64,000 nt of DNA. It comes from Symbiodinium natans (lineage: Eukaryota > Sar > Dinophyceae > Suessiales > Symbiodiniaceae). This document shows, piece by piece, positions 11,815 to 25,500 of this stretch. How positions within the stretch are numbered: position 1 is the stretch's first letter; every line of letters starts with the position of its first letter. Under the pieces are notes generated by a model, which was not told where the DNA came from, made no database searches, and worked only from the letters and a program-made list of their open reading frames with translations. The translations under genes were made by a program, and so were the position numbers. The DNA lies in NCBI GenBank assembly GCA_905221605.1, contig CAJNDS010000722.1:16914-80913 (forward strand). Direction: 5' to 3'.

Positions 11815-12108
11815 GGGTTGAGGGTTTAGGGTTTAGGGTTGAGGGTTTAGGGTCTAGGGTTTGGGTTTAGGGTTTAAGGGTTTAGGGTTTAGGGTTTCGG
11901 GTTTAGGGTTTCGGGTTTCGGGTTTAGGGTCCCCGCCCCGCCCCCCTGTGGTTTGGGCCGCCCTGTGGGGTGGTGTGGTTGGGGTGTGGGTTTGGGTTGA
12001 GGGTTAGGTTTAGGGTTTAGGGTTTAGGGCTTGGGGCTTAGGGTTTAGGGTTTAGGGTTTAGGGTTTAAGGTTTAGGGTTTAGGGTTTTAGGGTTTAGGG
12101 GGAACCAT
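11815..12108 (+). repeat. Interstitial TTTAGGG telomere-like tract
   Basis: TTTAGGG repeats with variants GGTTGAGGG and TTTCGGG, interrupted near 11925-11995 by a ccccgccccgcc / tgtggtttgggccgccctgtg segment that itself recurs (11770-11815 and 11945-11990). Same orientation as the tract at 4.07-4.25 kb. Confidence 0.9.
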
Positions 12109-12109
12109 A

Positions 12110-15100
12110 TATATGTACCCCCCCCCAAAGATCTACATGTTTTCATGGGTTGTCGATGCGAAGCTGGAGATTTGCTTGAGGGATCCCTAATCCTAAAGAG
12201 CAGTTTTGTAACCTTACGGGGCTGAAATCTTATTCGCTCATCCTAAACGCGCTCGAAGGAAAGGCTGGTGAAAAGGTGCTCCAGTCCCGATCCCGCGTGG
12301 GGTCTGGCTTGCTGGGATGGGGTGGCCTTTTGCCTTCCTCTGTGTGCGGGGGTTTGAGGGACTGAGTCTTGAATTTTCTGGTTTTAGCGTTTACTTATCG
12401 TTCATGGCAGAGTCTAAGGTTTGAGGGCTGGCTTTAGGACTGGTTGCGTAGGGTTGCTCCTACCCCTACGAGACCGTACCAAAGGGGGACGAAGGGAAGG
12501 CCGGGAAGAGCACAATCTTCACGCTTCGCTCAGCTTTGCACCTTCTCTCCGTAGTACGGAACCGGCGCCTTGTCAGAATGTCAAAAGCCCAGAGCCCAAT
12601 GTAGGCACGAAATGCCCCCCAAGCCTCGCAAGCGTAGACCCGAAGCTCTTCTGGAAGTATGGAAGTGATCACCTGCGACACCATGTCAAAACCCTTGCTG
12701 TTCAAAGCCTGGGTCCAGTATGATGTTGAGAGACAGAACTGTCCCAAAGCGACTCTGCTTCCGTTGCATGATATAGTCTGACAGGCATATGTGGTATAAG
12801 GCCCCGGCGTTCTGCAGATTGCACACGGTAGCCCTGCAGAGGGCAATTCCAACGCTGGAGCTCAAGCAACGCAGCGCATTGCAAAGTGACAAGCAACTGC
12901 CTTTAGCGTGTCAATGCTTGGCACTGCCTCCAGATGTAGCTCAAGAATGACACGCGACTGGTGTCCCAAAGCGCCTGGAAAGTGAGTCGAGTTGGGTCTC
13001 CTTCCTAAAGGTCCGATCCGCCTGTGCACCCAAGAAGTGCCACGGTAGTTCTGCAACTCGTCCAGCCAAGGCCGCCTGCGCTCCACGAATCACAATGATC
13101 ACGTGTGGCTCCTGTTGTAGTCGCTTGAGACTCTACTCACTAGCATGGACCATCCTGCACCGCTCCGGTCACGTTGGGTTGGGATTTATCGATTTATCCA
13201 ACACTACAGACTGCGAACCCTGTCCCCTGTCTCTGTCGAGAGGAGAGTTTTCCACATCTGCCCCCGTTGTGTTGGCATGCTGTTGCTCTCCGGCTATTCG
13301 GGGGAGTTCCTAAGGCCTTCGCTTGCCCAACATCCGTGATCTGAGCTTGGGGCTACTTCCCAGCTCCTCTTGTCGGGTTAACCCACCCTAATGGTGGTGC
13401 ACGGTTTCCCGGCGCAGGTAAGTCTTGTAGGGTTCGGCCATCTTGTGTAATGCTGCCGAACGGGCTAGACTAGATTGGCGATACAGTCACAGAGGCCCTC
13501 CAAGCCTGATCCAGTGCGGTGCGGTGCTGCCTGTCCAAGATGACAAACAGAAGTGCCGCACAGCACAATCTCATACATTTGCTTGCTGCATCGAGCGCTC
13601 AAAGCGGGCTTCAGAAAAGTCTGAGACACTTCCGGCGCACGAGGAGCAGGGCATTCGTATACCATTTTGTAATTCTGGGCAAACTCTGCGCATAGCATCG
13701 TGGCTACAATGCCTACATGCATGTCAGGCATGGCGGCATCATAGCACGTCTGCTGTGGAAATTCATCGGACGTCGTTTTGAGAATTCAACGCCACTTTTG
13801 TCATTTGATAAACTGGACGAAGGATTTCGTGTCCGAAGGTGGACATGATGGGCCTGCTGTTGGAGGGTCCTACTGCTTCGCAAACGCAATGATGTTCGCA
13901 GCATGCTTGCAAACTTTGTTCACATCGGAGTCGGCATTGCACCGTGCGGTTCCAGCTCTGAGGTTTGGCTTGGTTTATTGAGAAACATCTATTCGAAACG
14001 TTTCCGAGGCTCCTGAAAAGCCCTGCTCGTAAGTCCCCGCACATCCCCGAAACGCATCACGACGCCTCGAAATCCATGGGGTTTCCACAACGCGTGCAGC
14101 ATGTACCAATAGTGGAGACTACTACAGTGCTGCGCCCAGCATACACGACGGCGTACACAGCATGACGTGGTTTTCGAGGGCCTTGCCAGCTCCAAGAAGT
14201 GCAGTACTAGTGCCACTGCCAGAAGCCAGCGCCATCTGCACAGCAAGAGAAACTATCAGCTTATCCTCCCATGACCGCCTCTCTGCAGTCCCTGTGGCCA
14301 CATTCACATGGAGCAGGAGCCGACTGAACATATGGAAACTGTGCACACAAGTTGTGAAGAGCAGCCAGACAGGGCCAACTCTAGATCAGCAATTGCTGAG
14401 AACTTTGACAAGCCCTGCGCCTCGAAAGCCCGCAGCATACCAAGCTGAGCAAGCCGAAGGTGAAGGCCAAACCTGACACCGTTCTAGCACAGCCAACGTG
14501 TGCCTACTTCAAAGAAGAAACATGCGACAAAAGGTGGAGAAAAGGTGCAAGGCATTCCAAGAGAATCGCTAAACACAGAGCTGCTGCACGCACAAGCCAA
14601 TCTGAGTTCAATCTCATGGCTGGTGACTCACCCGGCGCCGGTGAGGACCGAGAGCCAGAGAGGGAGATGAACATCAAGAAAAGAGCGAGAGCGCCAGAAA
14701 AAGAGAGAGAGAGAGAGTGAGAGCAAGACATGAAAAACACCTTACAGGAATTGCCATAATCCTAAGCCTACGCAAACACTAGTCACGCTACATTTCAATC
14801 CATTGAGAAGTGGCTTTTTGACCTTTCACGAGGCTTGTAATCTGAGTCCCAAGCTGCGTGTGGCAAAACGGGGCGAGCACCGGACGGCCTCGAGCACCGG
14901 ACAGCCCCAGCCCGCAAAACATCCAAAACCATGAAAATCCTTGAAGTCGAGGTTGCCATACCATCCAAATGCTTTCCATTCGTATAAAGATTCGTAGATT
15001 ACCGTAGGTGTTCGAGCTTCCACTGTGCCGCTACCGACTGCCAAGCCAAACAAACGAATAAAATGCAAAAAGGTCTTGACCAAGAACAGCACCGGCAACT

Positions 15101-18100
15101 GCGAGCCATGGTGGAACGCAGCAAATCAAATGCACACGCGGCACACCTTGTGCAACCTTTTTACTGTAAGGCAGCAGCCATCCCCAGCAAAGCACAAATG
15201 GCGATCATGCTGGTGACGCTGGCAATGATGATGAGGCCTTGAGAGCTCGACAAGGTGCAGAGGGACATTCTTTTGTTGGGGGGTGGAGGGTGGCAGGGGT
15301 TCCTTCGCAGGCATCGCGGTTTTGAGGCTTAGCATGTTAAGGACTGGCTTAGCGAGTCAGGCCGAAGTCCCCGTTCAGGCTCTGGTTTCGGATGCTGAAA
15401 TCCAACAATTTGATCAAGGATCGTCCAACACAGGCTGTTGGGGCATGAACGGAAAGACTCAGCACACGAAGTGTTGCAGAGCCCGGCCGCACAGCACATG
15501 AAAAGCGCCAAGTATCCTGCCGACTGCTCTCAAGGGTGATGCCTCGGCAGCCAAGCAGCAGAAACAGCAAAAGAAAACGCGAAGAGGGCACAGCTGCTCA
15601 CCGGTCAGAGCACTTCTCTCAGCATCTTCCGGAGAGCACATCTGAGCACATCTGAGCACATCTGAGCACGTGGGCAAAGATTTGGCGGAGCTCGCTGGCA
15701 TCTGGCTGCATGGCCATGTAGACGCCCACCTGAGAGCAAGTGTCGAAGTGTCGGAGCTCAAAGAAACATCTCTTAAATTTTAAACTCAAAAGGTCGCGGC
15801 CGCTGCGGGTGCATAGAGCACCAGGAGGGCCAGGGCCCTCTTCACGGCATGGCCATCTGCCAGCCGCCTGAGAGTGGAGCTCGAACTCAAGAGCACTCTG
15901 ACTCCAAGACGGACACGGAGCAGCAACGACGCGGCGTTGGGAAGCAGGAAGCCGAGGGATGCGGCGTCGCCACCACCAGGAAGCCCACACAAGCCATGCA
16001 CCAACCCCACGGCACATACACACCTGAGTCACGCCTGCACGCTCAGCGTGCCGTGTAGTAGGACATCCGACATCTTCCGACACGTAAGGCTGAAACCTTC
16101 CTGCAGAAAGTGGGATGGTTGCAGGCCTGCAGCAGACCACTGGCGGACTCGCGAAATGTGCTGAGCCACATGGCTTTGCGCGGACTGCCCCTTCCGGCCA
16201 ACAATCCTCCGATGCCTCGATCATGCCAGCTGAGGAGGCAGAGAAGCGCGGGAAGCACTGGAGGTGTCGTGGCCTGGCAAGACGACAAAACAAGAAGACG
16301 AACAGCCGAACAGCCGAACAGCTTGTCAGAAGAAAAGCTAAAGGCATGTCCCGGCATGGTTGGGCTCTTTCGGTTTCTTCGGCTTCTGTCGACTTCTTCA
16401 GTGCTTGACTGCATGTCGCATAGTTCATATAGTTCGCTCACCGCGCATTGGAGGGCCCCCCTCACCTAATACAATGGCGCGATAAGGCGCGATCAGCTGC
16501 CAGAAGCGAAAAGCTCAAGAAGGTGAGGCAAAAGTCCGTACAGGTAGAAAGATACAGGCGGCCGAGGACTTCACAGAAGAGTCGAGGAGAGCACGGGGTC
16601 CCCTGCATCATGTCAGGAGGCCGGCCAAAGCCCACTCGCTGCTGTTGGCAGAGTTTGTAGGGTTTTCATTTGCAGCGGCGTACTCATGCGGAAACACAGA
16701 GACAGTGGCGCACTTTAAAAGTGATTCTCAATTAATCCCTTTTACCCCTCCAACAAGCGTGCAACTTGCAACTCCCAAAATTCTGGCAATCGGCCGGAGA
16801 AAGGATGAGCTCCACGGCCAGCAAGGCGACGGAGAGCCGCTCCAGGCCTGCAACCACACAGAACGACGGATCACCATGTTGTCATCAGATGTGATCGCAT
16901 GCGTGTCAGAATCCTTCCCTTCACCATCCTTCGCCCTTCATCTTTCTTCTTGCAAACTACGAGTCTCTTGCCCGCTTGCGCCACTGACACACGTGAGGCG
17001 GGCGCACCCTCGGGAGCTGCGTCGACCATTGCCGCCGTCATTGTGGAGGAAGCACCGGGAATGGCTCCGTACAAGCCAACAATGCAGACTGCCTGAGGGA
17101 AGCTGCTGAGCGGATCTAATGAATCTCAAGACCACACGTCGCCATCCAAAAAAGCAGACATCCACCAAGCTTCAAGCAATGATGTGGGCATGCCTGGAAC
17201 ACCATGCTTGAAGCAAAGGACGCTCTTGCAAACATTCTGGGTAAACCGCAGCAACTCGGGCTAAGGCCAGCCCGAGCCTGTGCCACAGGCTGAGGCTGTG
17301 CCGAGAAGACGCCTTGCAACATCAACAGTGCGAGCATGTGCGCGAGCCCTATGTGAGTCCTGTGTGTTCAAAATTGAGACCACGCCCAAGACAGCCCTGC
17401 CTCACGGGCAGAACAAGGCCGAAAGCTGCAGCCTGAAGTGTTGTCAGATCCCTGCAGAGCCTTAAGAGGTGAGAGGCCCTGAGCAGGAGACGGCCACTGC
17501 AGCCAGCAGCCCGCAGAGTGGCCCAGGGCTCCGACCAGCCTGACCCCGAACTAGAAGCCGACGATAGAAGCCAGAAGCTGGCATGAATCGGAATCCTCCC
17601 AATCCAGGGCCCGGCACCGCGTCTCGCAAAGGCGCGTCTGGCACATGTTGGAGGAAGGCCTCCAAAGCAGCGCAAGCGAGGAAGAGGTCCAAAAGCATGC
17701 GCTCAGAGCGGTGCTCAGAAGGTCAACTCTCCATTTCCTCTGTAAGGCGCCTGGAAGCCGACGGCGCCCAAGCTCAAGCTCGGCAGGGCAAACTGAGTCA
17801 GTGAGCCATGTGACCCCCGAGATGTTCTTTCAGAGAGGGCTTTGTTAGACTCCCCGCTGCTAAATGTCAATGACAAATGGTCTTCAACCTTGTAAACCAC
17901 TCAAATGGAATGCCAAGAGTGCGACAGTCAGCAGCCTTGGAATGAGCATGTGCTGACACGTTTAATTCACGTGACAACAAAGTCGGCGACAACAATTTCA
18001 GGTGGGGACTTCTCAAATGACACGTTAGCGTTTGCAAAAGGAGCCTTCGCATCGCCTCCTCCTCCAATGGATGTTCGAAGATTCCTTAGAAATCGCATCT

Positions 18101-19682
18101 CAAAGGCCTTCCTATGCTTCTATGGCCCGCACTTCAGGAGAAGCAATGGGTGAACCAAGAACTCCTTGGGGGTGCGACGATACTCCCGCGGTGGAAGCCT
18201 CAAGGCACCAACCTGCCATCTTCAACACCCGGTGCTGTACCAAGCAGCAGCGCACGGCAGGCTTTGCTGCAAGGGCCGCTCACCACCTTCTCTACGCGAA
18301 TCCTTTGCAAATGCTGCAAGGGGACCTGATATCTGGACACGGAGGCCTGAGAACCACAGAGGGAAAACTGATGTCATGTCAACTGCTTCTCTGCGAAGGT
18401 CCAGGCAAGAGAAGAGTGGAGAGCCGGGCAGGCCTGCACACGACGAGCTGCTCACAAGACCAGTACGGGAAGATCCACAGCTCCGGTTACTTGCTGTTCA
18501 GTTGCTGAGCCTGCTGAAACTCGCCAGTGGCATCCTTGCCTCAAAGAGTCAAAACTTTGACACATCCTAACAGCCTCACTGGTCTAGTTCTACCTTTTTG
18601 CCTCTCTATGCTTGAAGCCGAGCCTGCAAGCTGACGCAGCACTTCCACACCTGGCCACGTGGGCACATAGCCACATGTGCCACACTTCCACGCTTTGCTG
18701 CATCTGGCCGTGCAGAGCAGGGCAAACTATGGGGCGAACCTCCTGGGTGCTCATGCCAAAGCCTGGAAGAGAGGACTCTCTGTCAAAGACCGACCCACGT
18801 TGGGACAATTGGGGCGCCCACGAAAGGTCGTAGACCACGCCTTCAATCACCAGCCTCACGAGGAAGCGCCAAAGTTAAAACCCATCGCTGGTGGCTTGGG
18901 AATCCTCGAGCAAAAATGGTTCTAGAATATTCTGGAATGCCGTTGTGTGCGCGGATCCGACCCCCAACAGAGATCAGCGATCAGTATTCAAACAACCGTG
19001 TCTCACGCTCATCTGGGTTCAAAGCCAAAGAAGACCACTGTCTGCTTTGGACGCCAGGACCTCCGCTTGCAGGCTCTTCTCGCCAAGCTTGGCAAAAGAA
19101 ACTCGGTGCAAGCTCTCACTACATACTCTATCATTCTCACCCATCCGAAATCAATGTACTAGGGGTTGTCAGAATACGGCCGATGCATGTTGACACGCTT
19201 TCTTCAGCTAGCACCAAAACCACTCTAGCAAAGAGCAGAGTGACGGTCTGGACAGACACCATATCCCCCGGAGTCCCTGATGCGGCAAGCCTTCCAAGTG
19301 TACCCTCGCCAAACCCAGAGACCCCCCAATTTTTCAAAGCCTCCGCGTCGACCTCGTAGAGCGCTGCGGCCTTTTGGAAACGTTTGAATGGATTTCAATG
19401 GTGTCAGCTTTCTGCTTACACATTCGAGGGAAGGCAGCGCACTAGAAAACTGCATGAGACAACTGCCCCAAACTGCCTGCTGAAACAAACCCCGTTTGCC
19501 TACGTGAGAAGACTTGCACCAAGCACCAAGTAGGATGGTTGGAACAATGCCCACTACACTTCCAAATCCTCATCCGGGAAAACACGGAAAGGAACATGGA
19601 ACAGCAGGGATGAAGGACACAAAACGAGGGTCAGTGTGCACTGCAAATGTTCAGAATCCCCTACCCGGCCCTACCCAAGCTT
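12110..19682. other. 7.5 kb of mixed-composition DNA without a recognised gene
   Basis: ORFs are short and overlap on both strands. The longest (15619-16428 minus, 269 codons) shows no domain I recognise. Small repeats: a 10-bp unit gcacatctga repeated 3.5 times at 15634-15670 and a GA run at 14699-14721. Introns of a large gene or intergenic DNA are both possible. No RNA gene was found by eye. Confidence 0.5.
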
Positions 19683-19816
19683 GGTAAAACCCTAAACCCT
19701 AAACCCTAAAAATCCCTAAACCCTAAAACACCCTAAACCCTAAAAATCCCTAAACCCTAAAAGTCCCTAAACCCTAAAAATCCCTAAACCCTAAAAATCC
19801 CTAAACCCTAAAAACA
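19683..19816 (-). repeat. Interstitial CCCTAAA telomere-like tract
   Basis: CCCTAAA repeats in the opposite orientation to those at 4 and 12 kb, in an 18-bp register (aatccctaaaccctaaaa). Preceded by ctacccggccctacccaagc and followed by non-repetitive DNA. Confidence 0.9.
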
Positions 19817-21787
19817 AGAGATCACACAAAAAACCCAGCTCTTTCCCAACCAGGCAAGCTGATACCAGGGCTCGAGAAAGAAAACGCGTGTAGAAGCTCA
19901 ACGCCGCAAACAACCAGAAGACAACAAGCTTGCATGCTGCACAGAAGACCGAAAGAACCCGCTTTGCTGCACACACGTGCGGATGCACGGCAGATGAACC
20001 GCGAATTTAGGGCTGCACCCCACGTGGACCTGACATGCAACTCCGCCTCAGGCTCTTGAGGTGTTTGAGGTGTTTCCGCACCAGGTCCAGGCTGTTCTGG
20101 GTCCTTGCGATATGGGGCACGCAAAGCTGACGACAAAGTTCGACAAAAGGCTTGGTAGCAGCACCATTGCAATTTGTGTCAAAAGCAAGCTGCGAAAAGC
20201 AAATATGTTCCCTATGGCTGAACTAGATCCTCCTCGAAGAGCTCTGGAAGTGCGGCCGCCTGGAATCATGGCAAGAATCGGCAAGACAAAAGCACCATAT
20301 GGACACAACATGACACAATGCGAAATAGATTGGAAAAATGTTCGCCGGTCCGAGACGCTGAGGCGGCTACGACATCGGCCCGGCACCATGCATCCAGCAC
20401 AGACAGGAAGGTGTAGTTCCTTCGAGACAAGTGATAGTCTTGTGAAAGCTGCAAAAGAAGAGAATCTCATACGGACAAGGGCTCGCGGTGGCTGTTGGAG
20501 GTCGAGAAACGCAGGCTCGAAACCTCCGAGGAAAGGGCCAAACACCGAAGAAGATGCAGGTGCTGTGGTACAGCAACCTTCAGGAAACGTTCGGAACTTC
20601 AGGCAGTCAGCAGAACTGGCCCATGCACGGAGGCACGCTTCTACCCTGCACGTGCTTGCAAAGTCCTCACACCGAGCGGTTGGCAGTTCAGGCAGCTGCA
20701 GCTTGGCCAGATCATCCTGGAACCTGAAGTCAGGCAGCCGGGCCTTTCTTCTTGGCAACAGCACTCTGGCTTCAGTTTGCAAAGGATCAAACAACCCCAT
20801 CTCTTGGGTAAATCGAGGCGAGCTGCCATAGCACGGAATACACCTAGGCTGACTAGGCATCAGATTCGGCAGGTGGCAGTTCGTGGCATGGTATGGGCAA
20901 TCTATGGGTCTAGGCTCCACACATAAGCTGCCATCGGTCCCCCTCGGCCCACGAGGAACAAAATGTAGGTGTATCGCCTGGCAACAGAAGATACATGACT
21001 GTTCCAGATATGCTGGTATGCTCCAGCTGCAGCTTTCAACGGCTCAGTTTCACGCCAGTGCTCGCTGACAGAAGTCCGTTCCGACATCCACCTCCGCAGC
21101 TGCAAAGCATACTTTGAAGAGCTACAGGGGACGGGGGTTAGCTATGACTGACAGATGTTGTTCACGCTAAAATGTTCTCAATGGTTTGTTGCTGCTGTTG
21201 CCGATGTCTTTTCGTTGGCGGCGATAGCCTTCGGAAAGTCTCAGCGTTGCTCTTGCTAGTGCTGATGGGTTCCAACACTGATGCGAAAGACGTATTCGTA
21301 GCGAGTATTCGTTTACGATGCACACATGCCACGATGGTTCGAGTTCGTGCAACAAGCGATCTCATCCATGACGCATGCTCAAAACGATTGCGTTACGTTC
21401 GTGGTTTCCTGAGCAGGCCACAACACTGATGCCAAAATGTGCCTGCGGGGCATCTGTTGGAGCAGACGTGCATCAAGCAACCCCAATGTACCCACGAAGA
21501 CACGAAGTCAGTGGGAAACCCCCCACGTGAGAGCGCAGTGTCTCACAAGACACACAGTCAAGATCCAATAAGCCTCAAGCGTAGCTCCACAAAAGCTCTG
21601 TCAAAGAAACAATGTACTAAAGCAGATGAAAAGGAAAGACTCATTACGCTACCTACTACGCTTGCTTTCGTTAGCATCCTCTGCTGTGCCACAGCACTCT
21701 CGCCTGGACCAAGCAGCCTGCCGCCCGACAACCCGTGACAACTCGCGACGAGCTAGGAGTGGCACCTCCGGGCAACGGCCGTGAACA

Positions 21788-21935
21788 GTGTCCACAAAAG
21801 TCTCCACAAGCATATTCACAAGAGTCTCAAAAGAAGCTTCACAAGAATCCCGACAAAAGCTCCATCAGAGTCTCCACAACAAGATCTCCACAAGAGTCTT
21901 CACAACAAGAGTACCAAGAAGAGTCCACACCCCCA
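21788..21935. repeat. Degenerate minisatellite (tccacaagagtct)
   Basis: Imperfect repeats of a ccacaagagtctc-like word over about 150 bp, with insertions such as aacaagatc and agcttc. It remains open in three plus frames, giving short ORFs with Lys/Ser-rich repeats, probably non-coding. Confidence 0.7.
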
Positions 21936-21991
21936 TGTGGAGGCGCCGGCAGCTCGAAGAGGAGTCCCAGCGTTCCCACACAGCCCAGCCC

Positions 21992-22519
21992 TCACTGAGT
22001 TTCTTGGAAAACATCTTTAGGTGCTTTAGCTGCGCTGCTCGAGACTGGTTGATTTCCATCTAAGCTCGCGGGCGGTAGCGAAGGAGGGCGGCATAGCTCA
22101 CTCCAGCCGCCAGGTGGTGGAGAAGAAAGCCCTGAAGTACAAAGTAACTCCTGAAATGCTTCACGATTGCTTAACAACTCGTTCGCCTGAAAAAGAATAG
22201 TGGAAGGATCTCGGATTCCGGGAAGAGCCTCAGACTTGGCAAAGCCGCGCACAAGGAACCGCACCAGCATTGCCACTGCCGTGACAATGAGCACCACACA
22301 GAGCACTGCTAGGAGAAGAATCCAACAGACACCGCAACGACAATTGGCATCTGGATGCCTTGCTGTCCAGTCCGCCGCCCATGAAGCCACTGCAATTGAG
22401 ATCCTGCAGAGAGAGTGCGTTGCAGGTCCTGCATCTGTCATTTTTGTCCATTCTATGTACATTGATGTTGATGCCAAAGTTGTTGTTTGGGCAGCGCCTC
22501 GAAGAAACTCACGATCCAA
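21992..22519 (-). CDS. Hypothetical protein with one predicted membrane segment (weak)
   Basis: A 175-codon minus-strand ORF. Residues about 84-113 form a strongly hydrophobic stretch (WILLLAVLCVVLIVTAVAML, followed by VRFLVRGF), which looks like a single transmembrane helix with a basic cytoplasmic edge. A Cys-rich segment (CRCGVC) lies just before it and a Pro/Ser-rich tail follows. No family is recognised and there is no supporting neighbour. It could be an exon of a spliced gene or a chance ORF; the hydrophobic run is the only argument for coding. Confidence 0.25.
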   Translation of the reverse strand: MDREFLRGAAQTTTLASTSMYIEWTKMTDAGPATHSLCRISIAVASWAADWTARHPDANCRCGVCWILLLAVLCVVLIVTAVAMLVRFLVRGFAKSEALPGIRDPSTILFQANELLSNREAFQELLCTSGLSSPPPGGWSELCRPPSLPPASLDGNQPVSSSAAKAPKDVFQETQ

Positions 22520-25500
22520 TGTCCGAACGCCATGCTAAACAGTACCTGCCACGAGCATGCAGCCCGCACGTTCACCGCACCCTCACCATGCCTGATGATG
22601 CGAAGTGAAGTCCAAGAGAAGGTCCTGTGACAGCACTGCGCATTGACAAGGTCACTGTTAGCGCAGCACCTACTGACTCAAAGTAGATTTGATGCAGTGC
22701 GCTTTCGATTGTCTCTCTACGACCTTCACAACACTGGGCGATGTCACATGCCACATGTCCTTCTCACTTTCACTACGTAAAATTGCCAACTACCAAGATG
22801 AAAGCTGGAACAGGGTCTTGCGAAAGGCAGCAGTGGGCCGATATCAGCCCGGCGGCACCGACCTGGGGCTCAGAGAACACTACCACTATCACACGATTCG
22901 ACAGAAGCAGTCTGTAAATGTGCAAAATAGCTTTGCCAGACGATGCCGTACGGGCCATAACGCAAGCATCCCTCGGGCACAGGCCAGGCTCAAAAGGCAG
23001 AAGAGCTGGCTACGGCAGAGTCGCCTCACGTAAACCTCAGCAGAGGTCAAGTCATGCCAAGTTCAACATGTTTACCACCTCGACGAGCCGAAAGCCCCTC
23101 TGCGCGGACCCACACTCCGTGTGGCGTTTACATGCGTTCACTGTGGGTTCCACGGAGCGCTGTCTCTGCCCACCATGCTTCGCCTCCACAGACATTTTTC
23201 CACTGTGCTTGCACCACTGAATACCACTGTCATGGGACTGTTGCGACTGCCAAGAAGGAAGCATCTTGGGTTCCACCTGTGGATCATTGACCATCATGCC
23301 TTGGGTTCACTTCGCGCATCACATGGGATATGGCCTCTCGCATCCCTCCTACAATTCGGAGATCAGCAAAGCTGGCGCAATCATGTCTGAGCTATGGCAA
23401 CTACGTATGCGATGTTGCGGAGCTTGGCTATGAAAGCGCAACCCCAACATTGCAGTTGTGTTTAGGACTGCGCTTGCATCGCAAAGCACGATGTGCCAAC
23501 ACAGTCGCGCTCGAGCGCGCCAGCCGGAACAGCCATCGCAAAGTGGCAGAGACTCCAAAAAACGACCTCAACTACTAAATGCACTGCACTACTACATTGA
23601 CTTGCCGTGCTATTTCTCCCAGTAGGCTAGGTTGTCCTGTGCAATCCAGTCCAAGCTGCCCAAACAAGGCAGTGTCCCACGACAGCTCCTTCGCTATACA
23701 GCCTGCGCGCAGACGCAAATGTGGCAAGCTTAACTTGCAAGGAAAGACGAATGTATATTGAAGCGCTGACTCGCTGCGATCGCGCCCGTTTCACGAGCGA
23801 ACTTGCTTGCACTACACTCACGATCTTGGACAGGTATCACAATCATGATCGAGCACAATCATCGCACAAAACGAGCCTGCTGCTGGTGACCTGGTCAACA
23901 AGTGTGCCATAAGTTGCCAAGGAACTCAAGGAACCATGGGCATTGCGGGGACGACCACATGACAAATTAGCAAGCCCGGGCAAGTCAAATCTTGTTAACA
24001 CACATCATTGTCACTGTATTTGCACGCACAGTGCAAGACACACCCGCAAGACCACAAGATAAGCTTGGGACATAGGACGTCATGATCAGTTCTTGCCTTG
24101 GCAACATGCATGTCATGATTAAAGCCTACAATGGTCAAACGAGGGCAACACGCAAACTCATCATGCTTCCCTGCTTGTTACAAGTCTTGTCACCCAACAC
24201 AAGTGCAGTCGAGCATCTTGCAGTCGGTAAGCAAACCTGCCAGTTAAAGCCACCTGTCGGCATCGTTGAAAAAACAAACATGTCAAGAACTGGGCGCAGC
24301 TTTGAATGCATTGCCGAATTTCTCTCTCTCTCTCTCTCTCGTTAGGTGCGCTCACTCCAACATGTCGAGAATCTTGTACATACTTATTCAAGCCTCGTGC
24401 TGGCCAGCTCTCAGCAGCAATAACCGCAGCCAGGCGATCTTGCGGTGGACTGGGTTGCTGGAAAGGCGAATCCTCACTTATCCGTGCCCTTTGCATGGTG
24501 CCATCGCATCTCTGATGGCGGACGAATCTGCAGCACGAGAAAGACCGGCTGCCGAGACGAGCTGCTGTGGACAGCCAAGAAGGGATGCTGATGTCAGGTT
24601 CACGATACCAATCCTCAGTGCAACGCAAAGAAACAAATGCACATGTCCCGACAACACATCCAACTTCCTATAAACTAAGCGTCTGGGAATTGCTTGTCCG
24701 GGTGCTCGCTGTCCTGCCCAACACTGGAAAGTTTGATTGTAGGCCAGGTCACTTGAGGAAACGCTCTTAGGCATCACCAAGTTCAAGGATCGACGAAAGC
24801 TGGTCACAGATAGGACACCGTGGAAGCTCCAGCTCTAGGCTGGGAGGATGACACAACTGCGATGTCCAACTGTGATGTGGCCTTCGCCCGATCCTTTTCG
24901 CACCGTCGGAGAAGCTCCTGCAATACAACTCGTGTAGAACATTCGCGACGACGCACGTGCAAAGATTCGGGTTCGCTTATCATCCAGGCACGTCGACGCC
25001 TCGAACTTGCGGTTGAGCTCGCGCAATTCGGAGTCAGTTGGTTGCTCCTGCCGTCAGACGCTCAACACAACAGCTACAACGCACGCTGAAGGCCTCAGAG
25101 ATATGAAAATGTGCTATGCGTGCATCAATTTGTCCTGCCCCACGTTTGGGTTGCCAGCCGGATGAGGATTAGCCATGGCGAATGACAAGACTTGAGCCGA
25201 AAACGACAGCAACACAAAGCAACACATGCCACTTTAGGCTCCAAGACACCGTTGGTTGCCGGAAACGTCCTCCGGAACTCCGCATGGAAACTTTCAGAGC
25301 CTTTGCACAAAATCACTCCCCAATGACATGGACGCTTTCAAGGAGAACGGAAAACGTACTTTATCCTGGCTGCTGCCTCGGCTCTCGCTTTCATGTCTCC
25401 GCGCACAAAAAACGGTGAAGGGACCCTAACCCTTTAAACCCCCAAAACCCTGAACACTAAATCTCACATTTGCCCCAGGACCGACTCCTTGGGTTTTCAC

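Noticed and set aside
20048-20920. Opposed ORFs of 290 and 256 codons
   Set aside because: They overlap almost fully on opposite strands and neither has a recognisable motif; not enough to call a gene.
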